Below, piece by piece: positions 48,701-57,186 of a stretch of DNA of 64,000 nucleotides. A program made the translations under genes and the position numbers. This DNA comes from Bacteroidia bacterium (lineage in GTDB: Bacteria; Bacteroidota; Bacteroidia; J057): NCBI GenBank assembly GCA_033391075.1, contig JAWPMV010000001.1, forward strand, positions 2,542,001 to 2,606,000. Direction: 5' to 3'. Position 1 is the stretch's first letter. The number at the start of each line of letters is the position of its first letter. The notes beneath the pieces are model-generated. The model saw nothing but the letters and a program-made list of their open reading frames with translations. It had not been told where the DNA came from and ran no database searches.

Positions 48701-51087
48701 ATGATACCAATGGTACCCTCTTTGAAGTGGGGCGTGGAGGTGATGGTGGACCCGGAGGAGATGGGGGAAATGGAGGAAAAGGAGGAGATGCAAGTGATGG
48801 AGAGGCCCAGGTCTATTATTTCAATGGAGGATTGGCTATGGCAAGTCTTCAGACTTCCTTTAGCCTCAGTACACAGGATGTAATCAATATGGACAACATT
48901 TCCTGTGTAAATACCAATGTGGATTTTACTGCAGGCAGTTCCGCAGCCTGGAATCTGGGAGGAGGGGCTGTAAATCCTACGCCCAGTGGGAATGCAGTAG
49001 CCAGTAGTTATACCACAACCGGAAGAAAAGATATAGTATTTAATGGCCAATCATATACAGGTTTTGGTAATATATCCCAGGATGATGCAGTAATTCCTGA
49101 TGCAGATGCCAGTGCTCCTGTCATTAATGGAGTATTCAGAATTTGTGAGGGCGAAAGTGTAGATTTCTCAGCCCTCAATGGAACCAATACCTATATCTAT
49201 CATTGGGACCTTGATAATGGCGCCATTCCCAATAATTATGATGGTACTACTTTCCAAAGCCTTAACAATATCAGTTTCAATACCGCAGACACCTTTTATA
49301 TAGAATTGAGGTACGAGACGGATTGCTGTGGGCTATCTGATCCGGATACTGTTACCCTGATTGTTGATCCGCAACCTACTCTTGCCCTTGTAGGTCCGGC
49401 TTCGTTTTGTGCAGGAGAAGGGGGAGTTAATCTCACAGCTTCGGGTTCAAGTATTTATACCTGGGCACCTGCCACTAGCCTGAATACCGGAACAGGTAAT
49501 TCGGTCATTGCTAATCCGACTTCAACTACCAAATATTATGTCACCGGCTTAAATGATAGCCAGACCTGTTCTGTAAGAGATAGTATTGTCTTAACGGTAA
49601 ATGATTTGCTCCTGGCAGAAAGCTCTACTGATGAAGGCTGTACTCCTGATGGAACGGCAAGCGTAGTGGTAAGTGGAGGTTCTGGAAGTTATGCCTATGC
49701 CTGGAATACCAGCCCTGTCCAAACGGGAGCCACTGCAACAGCCCTTGCTACTGGTAGCTATAAAGTAGTGGTAACTGATCAAACGACAGGATGTAAAGAT
49801 TCAACAGATGTCTTTGTTGATAAAACTCCTGGAAACATTACGGCCTTTACAAATGTCATAAATCCGGTTTCTTGTAACGGACTTTCAGATGGTACTGCAA
49901 GTGTTAACCCAAGTGGTGGCTCTGGAAATTATAGTTATACCTGGAGTCCGGCTGGAGGCACAGGAGCTACTTCAGCTCCCCTTGCTGCCGGAAATTACTC
50001 TGTGCGTGTAGTTGATATTACAACAGGATGTGAAACAACAGTACCCCTTAGTATACCGGAAGCTCCACCAATAGCTATTTCAGTTCTTTCCTCCACAGAT
50101 AATGATTGCCAAACCTTTGGCGAAATCAATGTAAATGCCGGAGGAGGAAATGGCCCCTTTACTTATACCTGGAATACAACACCCGCTCAAACAGGGCCTG
50201 TTTTGGATAGTGTCGCAGCTGGAGCTTATACAGTAACGGTAGAAGATCAGGATGGCTGTATAAATAATTTAGCAGTCAATATGCAAGGGGCTTCTCCTGT
50301 AGCAGTTTCTCTGGTAAATAGCCAGGATGCCACAAGTTGTGTGATCAATGATGGTTCTATTACGGTTTCAGCAGTAGGAGCTGGAACAATCACCTATAAT
50401 TGGCTAACGACTCCTCCTCAGACTGGTCCAACCATAAGCAACCTATTTCCGGGTTCTTATGAAGTGGAGGCAATTAGTAACAATGGATGTGCAGATACCC
50501 TGGGGATTACTTTGGGACCCCTTTGTCCTTTGAATAATAGCATCGTCTTGTTTAAAGCAAGTGCCCTGGAAGCCTCAGCTGCTTTGAATTGGAGAATTGC
50601 GCAAGAACATGCAGAATTCAAACTCATTCTGGAACGCTCAGAGAATGGACTTTCATTTGAAGAATTCTCTCATTTTGAATCTAGGGATCAATATGGCCTG
50701 ATCGATTATAGCTTTGAAGATCATGAGGTCCGAGCAGGTGGCAAATACTTCTACCGAATTATTATGGAAGATCTGGAAGGAAACCGACAGTTTTCTGAAA
50801 TTCGGGAAGTTAGTTTTAGTAGCGAAGAGGAAATTCAATTGATTCAGCTGTATCCAAATCCAGTACGGGATGAAATTTGGCTACAATTAAATGCTCAGCG
50901 TCCTGGAAGTTTGCATGCAGAACTCTATGATATGAAAGGAGCTCGCATATCAAGTTGGACGAAAGAATTAGAAGCAGGAGAGCAGGAACTCAAACTGGAT
51001 GTAAGTAATGCAGCTTCGGGGGTATATATTCTGATTTTGCATACAAATTCTCATTGGTCAGATAGAATAAAACTTATCAAGGAATAA
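45793..51087 (+). CDS. Giant T9SS surface protein with beta-helix-like rungs, glycine arrays and SprB repeats
   Basis: 1764 residues, with a signal peptide ending near DVYATHG. Domain order: a Cys-rich N-terminal domain (GADITFSCVAPNIYDVKLTF) common in Bacteroidota adhesins, to about 300; three Ig/cadherin-like domains to about 553; a pectate-lyase-like beta-helix region (from VVYVSPGATGTGTAADPG). Glycine arrays at about 700-920 and 944-1005 follow two similar rungs (YGIHLSNCSEYEIVRCQVLVG and YGIYAFNNGFNGNIIDCFVQVG patterns). Ig-like domains follow, then four SprB-type repeats (about 1270-1580, for example SGGSGSYAYAWNTSPVQTGA), an FN3-like domain and a T9SS sorting domain (LIQLYPNPVRDEIW). 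It is probably exported to the cell surface. SprB repeats are found in gliding adhesins; a motility or adhesion role is inference. Confidence 0.85.
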   Translation: MEKLYSSLFSKLCAPIFLLLFSTLSIQDVYATHGMGADITFSCVAPNIYDVKLTFFRDCSGIVPNPQEILEYSSVSCGVTATINLTQPVGSVIDVTPICPSAVSKCDDPASGVFGFQQYTYTGRITLPTGCGNDWQLGWSNCCRNFAITTLVTPGNQDMYVSASLDNTLSPCNNSPIFNNIPTPIVCVNQPVIYNHGVTDPDGDSLVFSLTSCAQGAGVPVNYDPTFNATIPLLTSGGVSIDPMTGQLTFTPNTEQIGVICVLVEEYRNGVKIGQTVRDMQFSVVNCNNQPPIASGVNGNAGVFDLDLCVGATTCFDIQISDPDGNNVTTSWNNGITGGTFAVLNDGSMNPSATFCWAPTAADLGSHFFTVTVKDDNCFLTGEATYAFTINVVGTSNALNASVDNSICLGDSANLSSSGTGATNFVWTPANGLSDPNIANPRVSPFVTTVYTVQAQYPDGCLGEAQVTVEVNDPPAVSVSPPVSFICPGSSATLTANSPTGTAFSWSTTAVGNSISVSPASSAIYEVYVEDANGCRDTASATVNVNTPGTNLCNVVYVSPGATGTGTAADPGDLTTMLNQVTCNDVVVKMNIGSYNIDNTITNVLGNVTIEGGFDQANGWRKTSQAGATTINRTTANPDGLPNNPRVSVFEIANASNFRIQDLTLTTDDANLPGMSLYGIHLSNCSEYEIVRCQVLVGDAGNGSDGTVGADGLDGEDGVAGSYGGIDDRGNAGPGGKGGDGAGTAGTFGVGGAGGTDQNGVGTCCLEGEAGGAGTLATDPRSGGGGGAGGAGGEANSDGGDGGTGAASPTANAGGIGGEFHNSNTGGRSDGSNGSVGTGGADGGDGANGTAGAHVAGFWNPGTAGANGGDGIGGEGGGGGAGGGGQWGSLMLQAFQGAGSGGGGGGGGGEGGQGGNGATAAGSAYGIYAFNNGFNGNIIDCFVQVGTAGTGGTGGNGGTGGDGGGGGLGDDTNGTLFEVGRGGDGGPGGDGGNGGKGGDASDGEAQVYYFNGGLAMASLQTSFSLSTQDVINMDNISCVNTNVDFTAGSSAAWNLGGGAVNPTPSGNAVASSYTTTGRKDIVFNGQSYTGFGNISQDDAVIPDADASAPVINGVFRICEGESVDFSALNGTNTYIYHWDLDNGAIPNNYDGTTFQSLNNISFNTADTFYIELRYETDCCGLSDPDTVTLIVDPQPTLALVGPASFCAGEGGVNLTASGSSIYTWAPATSLNTGTGNSVIANPTSTTKYYVTGLNDSQTCSVRDSIVLTVNDLLLAESSTDEGCTPDGTASVVVSGGSGSYAYAWNTSPVQTGATATALATGSYKVVVTDQTTGCKDSTDVFVDKTPGNITAFTNVINPVSCNGLSDGTASVNPSGGSGNYSYTWSPAGGTGATSAPLAAGNYSVRVVDITTGCETTVPLSIPEAPPIAISVLSSTDNDCQTFGEINVNAGGGNGPFTYTWNTTPAQTGPVLDSVAAGAYTVTVEDQDGCINNLAVNMQGASPVAVSLVNSQDATSCVINDGSITVSAVGAGTITYNWLTTPPQTGPTISNLFPGSYEVEAISNNGCADTLGITLGPLCPLNNSIVLFKASALEASAALNWRIAQEHAEFKLILERSENGLSFEEFSHFESRDQYGLIDYSFEDHEVRAGGKYFYRIIMEDLEGNRQFSEIREVSFSSEEEIQLIQLYPNPVRDEIWLQLNAQRPGSLHAELYDMKGARISSWTKELEAGEQELKLDVSNAASGVYILILHTNSHWSDRIKLIKE
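47890..48810 (+). repeat. DNA encoding the glycine-rich arrays
   Basis: The coding strand is dominated by GGA/GGT/GGC codons interspersed with GCN, GAT and AAT. It encodes irregular Gly-Gly-X runs (for example GGGGGAGGAGGEANSDGGDG), broken by a 24-residue non-glycine rung at about 48556-48624. G-runs on one strand make the segment strongly purine-skewed. It is not an exact tandem repeat, so the array is a low-complexity protein module and not a simple satellite. Confidence 0.8.
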
Positions 51088-51111
51088 AGAATTGTGTTGA
51101 GGTTTTGGTAA

Positions 51112-51140
51112 AAGGCCGGCCCTTTTGGGTCGGCTGTTTT
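51112..51140 (+). terminator. Rho-independent terminator after the giant gene
   Basis: GCCGGCCC (51115-51122) pairs with GGGTCGGC (51127-51134, one G-T pair) around TTTT, followed by TGTTTTATT. It contains the GGCCGGCC octamer (51114-51121), as does the terminator just upstream of the same gene. Confidence 0.78.
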
Positions 51141-51163
51141 ATTGAAATATTTATCGAAAAAAT

Positions 51164-51191
51164 AAAATCTAACACTGTTATGGGAGATTTT
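51164..51191. repeat. 27-bp dispersed intergenic repeat (copy A)
   Basis: AAATCTAACACTGTTATGGG, then AGATTTT (51165-51191), matches a second intergenic site at 60098-60124 at 26 of 27 positions. The core TAACA-C-TGTTA is a palindrome with a single central base. In this copy AAAATCT and AGATTTT form an outer 7-bp inverted repeat. It could be a regulator-binding site or the remains of a mobile element. Confidence 0.6.
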
Positions 51192-51283
51192 AGTATTTCC
51201 CCAATAATCGTCTGGTAAATCCCGAGTCTCCTGTTATATTGCCGCAGATATTTCCCCTGAATTCTTTCCATGAAATTCGCGCT

Positions 51284-51291
51284 TACCTTTG
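51284..51291 (+). promoter_or_regulatory. -7 promoter element of the small secreted protein gene
   Basis: TACCTTTG matches TAnnTTTG and lies 41 bases before the ATG at 51333. The expected -33 position reads TTCT, a poor match. Confidence 0.4.
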
Positions 51292-51332
51292 TATTGATAA
51301 ACATAGGGGAGTGGTTAATCAAAATATAGAAC

Positions 51333-51809
51333 ATGAAAAATCTTTTCGTCTTTCTTTCAATTGTGATGGGAGTATCTCATATCGCCCTTTCACAAAGTGG
51401 TACCAAAGTAAGTTTCAACGGAAAGGAGGTGGATGCAGGCGCTATGCAACATCAGATTCTGTGTCTCCAGCAAGGAGATAAATTCAGCATACAGTATACT
51501 CCAGCAAATCCGGATGAAGAAAGTCAGTACGTTATTGGTGGCCTTGAATTCTGGGCGCAGGTAAGTATGGGGCAGCCTAAAATTATCGGCAGATTGGGAT
51601 TTAGTGAGCCTGCTGCAAAGCCAGTGATCAACTTCACCCTGGCCGACTTTAAAGCTACACAAATGCTCCCTGATCAGACAGATGCTATTCGCGTAAATGT
51701 ACGTGTAGCACAGGTTCTGAAAGTCCAGGGAAAACGTATGCTGGGCTTTGAGCCCCTGGATGAACAGAAAAGGAGTTGTTCCTTCATGTTAATTAAAAGC
51801 TGTCAATAA
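51333..51809 (+). CDS. Small secreted protein of unknown function
   Basis: 158 residues with a signal peptide (KNLFVFLSIVMGVSHIALS). The mature part is mostly beta (KVSFNGKEVDAG, QYVIGGLEFWAQVSMG, INFTLADFKA) and ends SCSFMLIKSCQ. It is faintly reminiscent of the C-terminal beta domains of GldM, but I could not assign it. Its last seven bases overlap the convergent malQ stop (51803-51809), so the two transcripts must overlap. Confidence 0.65.
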   Translation: MKNLFVFLSIVMGVSHIALSQSGTKVSFNGKEVDAGAMQHQILCLQQGDKFSIQYTPANPDEESQYVIGGLEFWAQVSMGQPKIIGRLGFSEPAAKPVINFTLADFKATQMLPDQTDAIRVNVRVAQVLKVQGKRMLGFEPLDEQKRSCSFMLIKSCQ

Positions 51810-54517
51810 AGGGGATTCCTCCCACTATGCTCCAGCATTTCCTTAAGTTGGGCATTGAATTCTTTTGCGTCCATCAATTCTTCTAAAGAAAGATGTAATC
51901 TATACCTCCAGTAATGCTGAGGGTTGGCAGGAACGTTTATTCTTTCGTCTAAGGGATTTTCTCTACGCAGATTGCCATCTATAGCCAATAAATCCTGTAA
52001 GGGGAATATGGCCCACATACTCGGGCTATTCAGGTGCTGATAAATCATGGCTTTCCCTATCTCTGCTTCACAATAGTAAGGCGCAGAACCTTGTCGTCCC
52101 AGAGATTGATTGTAAAAGGCCTGGGTTTTATTTCGGTCTTCTTCCCACCAGGCTCGAATAGGAGACATGTCATGGCTGGAAGGACTTACTACACTTAAAT
52201 AGGGAGCAAGAGCCGGATCTCCAAACTCCAGATGGGTTTCTTTTGGCATGCGCTGTATTTCGAGGCTTAGAAGTCCTAATCCCTCCATAACAGAAGGAAC
52301 ACTATCCGGGACCATTCCCAAATCCTCACCACAAACCAACATCTCTGTAGCATCCACGATTGCAGGCAACTTTACCAGGGCCTGATCTTTCCAAAAGAGA
52401 TCATGTCTATGATAGAAATACGCATTGTAAATCTCATTTAAGACTTGTTTTTGATGGGCATCCAAATCTCGATAAGATTTGGTGAAATGAACTGCTATAC
52501 GTGGATGATATTTATGGGCATAATCATGATCTTCTTTGTGAAAAAGAATTTCTCCTACGAGGTTTTCGAGGCCTGTTGATATATCCTGATATTGAGCTTT
52601 GCCTTTGAGATAATTTCTCAGTTTCCTTTGACTATCAAAAACTTCTTTAAATTCATAAAAGCCAGGTCGAGTAGGGGAGTCTTGCAGAAATTCAGCTTTG
52701 ACAGATTGTGCCTGATCTCCAAAATATTCCCACAGGACATGATCCGTTATGTATGCCTTGCAGAAACGTCCTTCATCAAATTGCAGTCCTGCATACCTAA
52801 GGTCATCTGCAGAGTAGGGGAGAGCCGGATTAAAGACTCCCAATAAGCCTTGAATTTGTGCATAGGGCACTTGCCAGATGCGGAAAAAACCAAGAATATG
52901 GTCTATTCTATAGGCATCAAAATATCGGGCCATATGACTCAGCCTTTTTCTCCACCAGGCATAATCATCCTGAGCCATCACATCCCAATTATAGGTTGGG
53001 AAACCCCAATTCTGTCCTTCAATGGCAAAATCATCCGGTGGAGCGCCTGCCTGAAAATTCATATTGTATAATTCAGGTGCTGCCCATGCATCTACGCTGT
53101 ACCGGTATATTCCGATCGGAATATCTCCTTTCAAAACAACTCCCTGTTCTCTTGCATATTCGGCTGCATCACTGAGTTGTAAATGTAGATGATATTGGAT
53201 AAAGTAGTGGACAGCTATATCGTCATAATTCTCATGAGAAGCTCTTCCGAATTTAGCAATCTTTTTTTCGTCATATACGGCATGTTTTTCCCATTCCTTG
53301 AAGTTTACGCCTTTGTATTTATCCCGTAGAAAAGAGAAGACAGCATAAGGATGTAACCATTCTTTATTTTCCTTTATGAAAGCCTGAAAAGCGTTATCTT
53401 TTTTCAGTTGTTCTTTCTCCTGATCATATAATAGCTTAAAGAAGCGGGATTTAAGCTTCATCACGGCCTCATAATCAATTTCTTCAAGCTTATTGAGTTC
53501 TCTGGCTTCTCTTCGGAATACCGAAAGGAATTTTTTGTCTTTTAGCACGCCCATTTTTTCGGGAGAAAGGTATTGGGGATGCAAAGCGAAAACGGAAATA
53601 GCCGCATAGGGATAGGAGTCTACCCAGCTATGTGTAGCCACTGTATCATTGATGGGAAGGATTTGTACCAGCTTCTGTCCACTTTCTTTTGCCCAATCAA
53701 TAAAGCTTTTCAGGTCAGCAAAATCTCCTACTCCCCATGAGTTTTTACTCCTCAAGGAAAATACGGGCAAAGCTACACCAGAAGCTCGCCAATTGGCTTC
53801 GTCCTGTCTGAATATCTCATCCTGTTGAATGAATAGTTCATTGCTTCCATCGGGAATCAGGCGAATATGCCGGTTTTCTCCGCTTTCCCAGGAAATTACT
53901 TTTTTCTCCTTCTTGTCATATATCCCATATTTATACTGAATTTCCCGGGCAGCTCCCTTGAGGGCTAGCTCAGCTTCCCAGTTCGGAAAGTTTTCAGATG
54001 ACATGATCAGGGCTTTGGATTCCTCCCAACTTCCAATTTGGGGATCACTTCCGATCACACAAAGGGAGCAGTTTTTGGGTAGGCGAGCAGCCATTATGCG
54101 AAAGCTCAGAATTTGAGAGTCTTTCTTTCTTTTGATTTTCTCCGTTTTGACCCTGCGATGAAGTACACGGGTGAAGGCTGAACTTAGTAGGGCATAATTG
54201 GGATGACTTCTGGATCTCCAGTAATCTCGAATTTGTATACTTTCGAAGCGCCCTTTTTGCAAGACGACCGTTCTTCTGGGGCCCCATTCTTTATCAAAGC
54301 GACCAGAATTTTCGTCCTGTAAATAATAATTGTAGTTCAGCTCTTTCTCTTTGCCTGCTGGAATATCAAGGCTGATTCCCCAGGAGCCAGCACCCAGATA
54401 ATGAAGGGGGATTCCTTTTCCTTCATGTTCAATTGAGCAGTTATCGGCAAGCGATCCTGCTATGAAGAGTCTTTGTCCCCAATGGGTGTAGTAGTGAATT
54501 CGAATTGTAAGCGTCAT
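51803..54517 (-). CDS. malQ: 4-alpha-glucanotransferase with two N-terminal starch-binding domains
   Basis: 904 residues. Two CBM20-like domains come first (about 1-115 and 130-235, the second with GSDPQIGSWEESKALIM). The GH77 barrel follows, with FSLRSKNSWGVGDFADLKSF near 258 and KGDIPIGIYRYSVDAW near 470. The nucleophile is in FDAYRIDHILGFFRIW near 540 and the acid/base in VCGEDLGMVPDSV near 735. This tandem-CBM20 form is the plant DPE2/Bacteroidota type, which disproportionates maltose and glucans. Together with the branching enzyme at 40317 it indicates storage glucan turnover. Confidence 0.93.
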   Translation of the reverse strand: MTLTIRIHYYTHWGQRLFIAGSLADNCSIEHEGKGIPLHYLGAGSWGISLDIPAGKEKELNYNYYLQDENSGRFDKEWGPRRTVVLQKGRFESIQIRDYWRSRSHPNYALLSSAFTRVLHRRVKTEKIKRKKDSQILSFRIMAARLPKNCSLCVIGSDPQIGSWEESKALIMSSENFPNWEAELALKGAAREIQYKYGIYDKKEKKVISWESGENRHIRLIPDGSNELFIQQDEIFRQDEANWRASGVALPVFSLRSKNSWGVGDFADLKSFIDWAKESGQKLVQILPINDTVATHSWVDSYPYAAISVFALHPQYLSPEKMGVLKDKKFLSVFRREARELNKLEEIDYEAVMKLKSRFFKLLYDQEKEQLKKDNAFQAFIKENKEWLHPYAVFSFLRDKYKGVNFKEWEKHAVYDEKKIAKFGRASHENYDDIAVHYFIQYHLHLQLSDAAEYAREQGVVLKGDIPIGIYRYSVDAWAAPELYNMNFQAGAPPDDFAIEGQNWGFPTYNWDVMAQDDYAWWRKRLSHMARYFDAYRIDHILGFFRIWQVPYAQIQGLLGVFNPALPYSADDLRYAGLQFDEGRFCKAYITDHVLWEYFGDQAQSVKAEFLQDSPTRPGFYEFKEVFDSQRKLRNYLKGKAQYQDISTGLENLVGEILFHKEDHDYAHKYHPRIAVHFTKSYRDLDAHQKQVLNEIYNAYFYHRHDLFWKDQALVKLPAIVDATEMLVCGEDLGMVPDSVPSVMEGLGLLSLEIQRMPKETHLEFGDPALAPYLSVVSPSSHDMSPIRAWWEEDRNKTQAFYNQSLGRQGSAPYYCEAEIGKAMIYQHLNSPSMWAIFPLQDLLAIDGNLRRENPLDERINVPANPQHYWRYRLHLSLEELMDAKEFNAQLKEMLEHSGRNPLY

Positions 54518-54594
54518 TATCTATTGGCTCCATTAATGTAGGGAGCAAATATATAGCAAAATTCGAATAGGGAAATGCTGAAAAATGAAGATTC

Positions 54595-55377
54595 TTACCA
54601 ACTGCCGGAAGCACCTCCGCCTCCGAAGCTACCTCCACCAAATCCTCCGAAACCACCTCCGAAGCCTCCGCCTCCTCCCCAGGATCCACCTCCATTTCCT
54701 CCTGGCAGAAAAATCCATCCCCCTCCGCCTCTACGATATCTTCTTCGATAGGTCCCACCGCCTCCATCATTGCCTCCTCCTCCGCTTCCACGGCTAAGGT
54801 AAATAAAGACAACAATGATCAAAAGTAAAACGATTAGATTTGAAATATTTGAACTGGGTTCGATATTGCGCCTGGGAGAATAATAATCCCTCAAAGCTGC
54901 ATCGTCATATTCTCCTTTTACCAAACCAGCCAGAATCTGGGAAGCATTGCTAAGTCCTGTATAATAATCCTTAACCTGAAAGGAAGGTTTCATATACTGC
55001 TCCATGATATTTTTGGCAACAATATCGGGTACTGCTCCTTCCAGCCCATAGCCAACTTCTATCCTCATTTTTCTGGAATCCGGATAAACTGCGACCAAAA
55101 TACCATTGTCATTCGCAGCTCCTCCAATTCCCCAGCTCTCAGCTACCTCAAGGGTATATTCTTCCAGACTTCTTCCAGAAGGCAGATCCATGATGGCTAC
55201 TGCGATCTCATTTGAGGTGCTTTCCGCAAAATTTGTCAGATAGCTATTGAGCTGTGTCCTTTGTTGAGGACTCAGGATATTTTTATAGTCATTGACAAAC
55301 CCGACTTCTTTGGGAACCTGAGAAAATAGGAGTACAGGAAATAGAAGAAAAAGAAACCCTATGAGGCGATTTTGCAT
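54595..55377 (-). CDS. TPM-domain membrane protein with Gly-rich tail
   Basis: 260 residues. The signal peptide is RLIGFLFLLFPVLLFSQ. The TPM domain (about 25-150) begins VGFVNDYKNILSPQQRTQL and contains EVAESWGIGGAANDNGILVA, the family signature. A single membrane helix follows (LIVLLLIIVVFIYLS near 183), then a Gly/Ser-rich tail ending FGGGGASGSW. In TPM proteins such as YgcG this tail is typical. The LemA gene lies immediately upstream, a frequent genomic pairing. Confidence 0.87.
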   Translation of the reverse strand: MQNRLIGFLFLLFPVLLFSQVPKEVGFVNDYKNILSPQQRTQLNSYLTNFAESTSNEIAVAIMDLPSGRSLEEYTLEVAESWGIGGAANDNGILVAVYPDSRKMRIEVGYGLEGAVPDIVAKNIMEQYMKPSFQVKDYYTGLSNASQILAGLVKGEYDDAALRDYYSPRRNIEPSSNISNLIVLLLIIVVFIYLSRGSGGGGNDGGGGTYRRRYRRGGGGWIFLPGGNGGGSWGGGGGFGGGFGGFGGGSFGGGGASGSW

Positions 55378-55417
55378 GTTGGGGTATAAGGAGATATAAG
55401 AACTTTATATAAAGATG

Positions 55418-55449
55418 GGCAGAAAACCCATTGGGTTGGATTTTCTGCC
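55418..55449. other. Inverted repeat between lemA and the TPM gene
   Basis: GGCAGAAAA (55418-55426) pairs with TTTTCTGCC (55441-55449), a perfect 9-bp stem with a 14-base loop. No T-run follows in the direction of transcription (CATCTTTATA), so it is not an ordinary terminator. It could be an intra-operon RNA stability or processing element. Confidence 0.5.
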
Positions 55450-55461
55450 TGATCTTTAGCC

Positions 55462-56049
55462 TTAATTAAAATTTACATTAGGAGCTTGCTCAGCTCCTTC
55501 TGCTGCTTCAAAATTGGCCACTTTACTATATCCAAAGAAATTGGCGAAGAAGCTTGCAGGGAATTTTGTGATATGCACATTATAATCTTTAGACGCATTG
55601 ATATAGCGTCTTCTTTCTGTGCTAATTCTATTTTCCGTTCCTTCCAATTGTGCCATCAAATCTCTGAAGACTGTATTGGATTTGAGGTCAGGATAATTTT
55701 CCGATACAACCAGAAGTCTTGAAAGAGAAGAACCCAGGGAACTTTGAGCTTCCATAAATTCTTTCATCTTTGCTTCATCTGCCAGATCGTCGCTGCTAAT
55801 GTTGACCTGTCCAACTCTTGCTCTGGCATTGGTGATATTTTCAAGGGTTTCCTTTTCAAACTCACTATATCCTTTCACTGTCTCAACAAGATTTGGAATC
55901 AAATCAGCTCTTCTTTGATACTGATTTTCTACTTGTGCCCAATTGGCATCTACCTCACCTCTCAGTTCGGCCAGTGTATTCTGTTGTAAAATTCCACATC
56001 CTCCAACGATGGCTGCGAGGATCAGAATGATAATTATTGCTCTGCTCAT
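55462..56049 (-). CDS. LemA family protein
   Basis: 195 residues. An N-terminal hydrophobic helix (AIIIILILAAIVGGCGILQ, possibly lipidated at Cys) is followed by a long antiparallel helical domain containing VDANWAQVENQYQRRADLIPNL, the LemA signature, and SSLGSLSRLLVVSENYPDL. The C-terminus is short. LemA proteins are membrane-anchored and often encoded next to TPM proteins, as here; molecular function is not established. Confidence 0.92.
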   Translation of the reverse strand: MSRAIIIILILAAIVGGCGILQQNTLAELRGEVDANWAQVENQYQRRADLIPNLVETVKGYSEFEKETLENITNARARVGQVNISSDDLADEAKMKEFMEAQSSLGSSLSRLLVVSENYPDLKSNTVFRDLMAQLEGTENRISTERRRYINASKDYNVHITKFPASFFANFFGYSKVANFEAAEGAEQAPNVNFN

Positions 56050-56117
56050 GTTATTATTGTGTATGTTTTAAGCTAGATATTTCTTTATGGACGCCAAAAT
56101 ATCTAAAAAGTTTCTAT

Positions 56118-57020
56118 TTAAAACCAAATATCTTTCGCAAGTCGAAAGGTATTGCAGTGGGCGTCAACTATATCTCGAATATCCGGGGAATAGCCTCCGC
56201 CCAATGATATGACTAATGGGAGGCCTTTTTCGTGACAGCTTTGCATGACAAATCGATCTCTTTCTTTGCATCCAGCTTTTGTCATATTTAGTTTCCCTAG
56301 TTTATCACTTCCCAAAACATCTACCCCAGCCAGATAGAATACAAGCTCTGGTTTTTCTTCTTCCAGGAGATTGGCTAAGGTTTCCTTGAGAATGCCGAGA
56401 TACGTTTCGTCTCCACTATAGGCTGCTAAACTGATATCCAGATCTGATATTTCTTTTTTCAAGGGATAATTTGCTTCACAATGCATACTGAAAGTGAATA
56501 CCCGACTTTCCTCACGAAAAATTTCAGCGGTCCCATTTCCCTGATGTACATCGAGGTCTATGATCAGGATTTTTCTATATCTATTTTCATTGAGTACACA
56601 GGTGCTGGCAATGGCGATATCATTGAGGATACAAAAACCTTCTCCATGATCTGTATAGGCATGATGGGTGCCGCCTGCTCCATTTATGGCAACTCCATAT
56701 TCTTCTGCATAACCTACATTATCCAGAGTTCCTTGCGCAATCACTCTTCCTCTTTCCAGCAATTGAAGAGAATAGGGAAAACCGGTTTTTCGAATCTCCT
56801 TAGGACTGAGTTCTCCTCTGCAAAGTTTTCCCCAATATTCTTCAGTATGGGTAAGGAGAATAAGCTCTTCTTTCATTGCTTCTGGTCGATACAGATTCTC
56901 CTCTTCAATAGTTCCTTCATACAGCAATTGCTCGGGAATCAACTCATATTTCTCCATAGGGAATCGATGATTTTCCGGCAAAGGGTGTTTAAATAAAGGC
57001 GACCAGGCAATCTTTAGCAC
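56118..57020 (-). CDS. Histone deacetylase superfamily hydrolase (GTG start)
   Basis: 300 residues from GTG at 57018-57020. The family N-terminus (WSPLFKHPLPENHRFPMEKY) begins directly after it, so a downstream ATG would truncate conserved residues. The active site His pair is in GGTHHAYTDHGEGFC near 117, the zinc Asp/His in IIDLDVHQGNG near 150, and the catalytic Tyr in SLGGGYSPDIRDI near 272. Bacterial members deacetylate acetyl-lysine, acetylpolyamines or small amides. Substrate unknown. Confidence 0.9.
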   Translation of the reverse strand: MLKIAWSPLFKHPLPENHRFPMEKYELIPEQLLYEGTIEEENLYRPEAMKEELILLTHTEEYWGKLCRGELSPKEIRKTGFPYSLQLLERGRVIAQGTLDNVGYAEEYGVAINGAGGTHHAYTDHGEGFCILNDIAIASTCVLNENRYRKILIIDLDVHQGNGTAEIFREESRVFTFSMHCEANYPLKKEISDLDISLAAYSGDETYLGILKETLANLLEEEKPELVFYLAGVDVLGSDKLGKLNMTKAGCKERDRFVMQSCHEKGLPLVISLGGGYSPDIRDIVDAHCNTFRLAKDIWF

Positions 57021-57186
57021 AAAAAGGAATTTTTATTGGGAGATTTTTGCTCAATTGAAGGAAATGATGCGAAATTATCAGGAAATCTTCCAACCATGCA
57101 AATTGAGAAGACTCTTTTATCCATATAAATCAGCATAAAGCCAGAAATACAAGAAACACCCTAATCATTAAAGAAATACGCTAATT

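Noticed and set aside
47890-48810. CRISPR-like or satellite repeat
   Set aside because: Unit length and sequence are irregular and the frame is continuous, so it is a protein low-complexity region.
48044-48883. Several frames within the glycine-array DNA
   Set aside because: Produced by the repetitive GGA/GGT codons; translations are low complexity (Glu/Met or His/Leu rich).
54518-54594. Possible terminator between the TPM gene and malQ
   Set aside because: Only a 5-bp stem (GCTCC/GGAGC) and no T-run follow in the direction of transcription.
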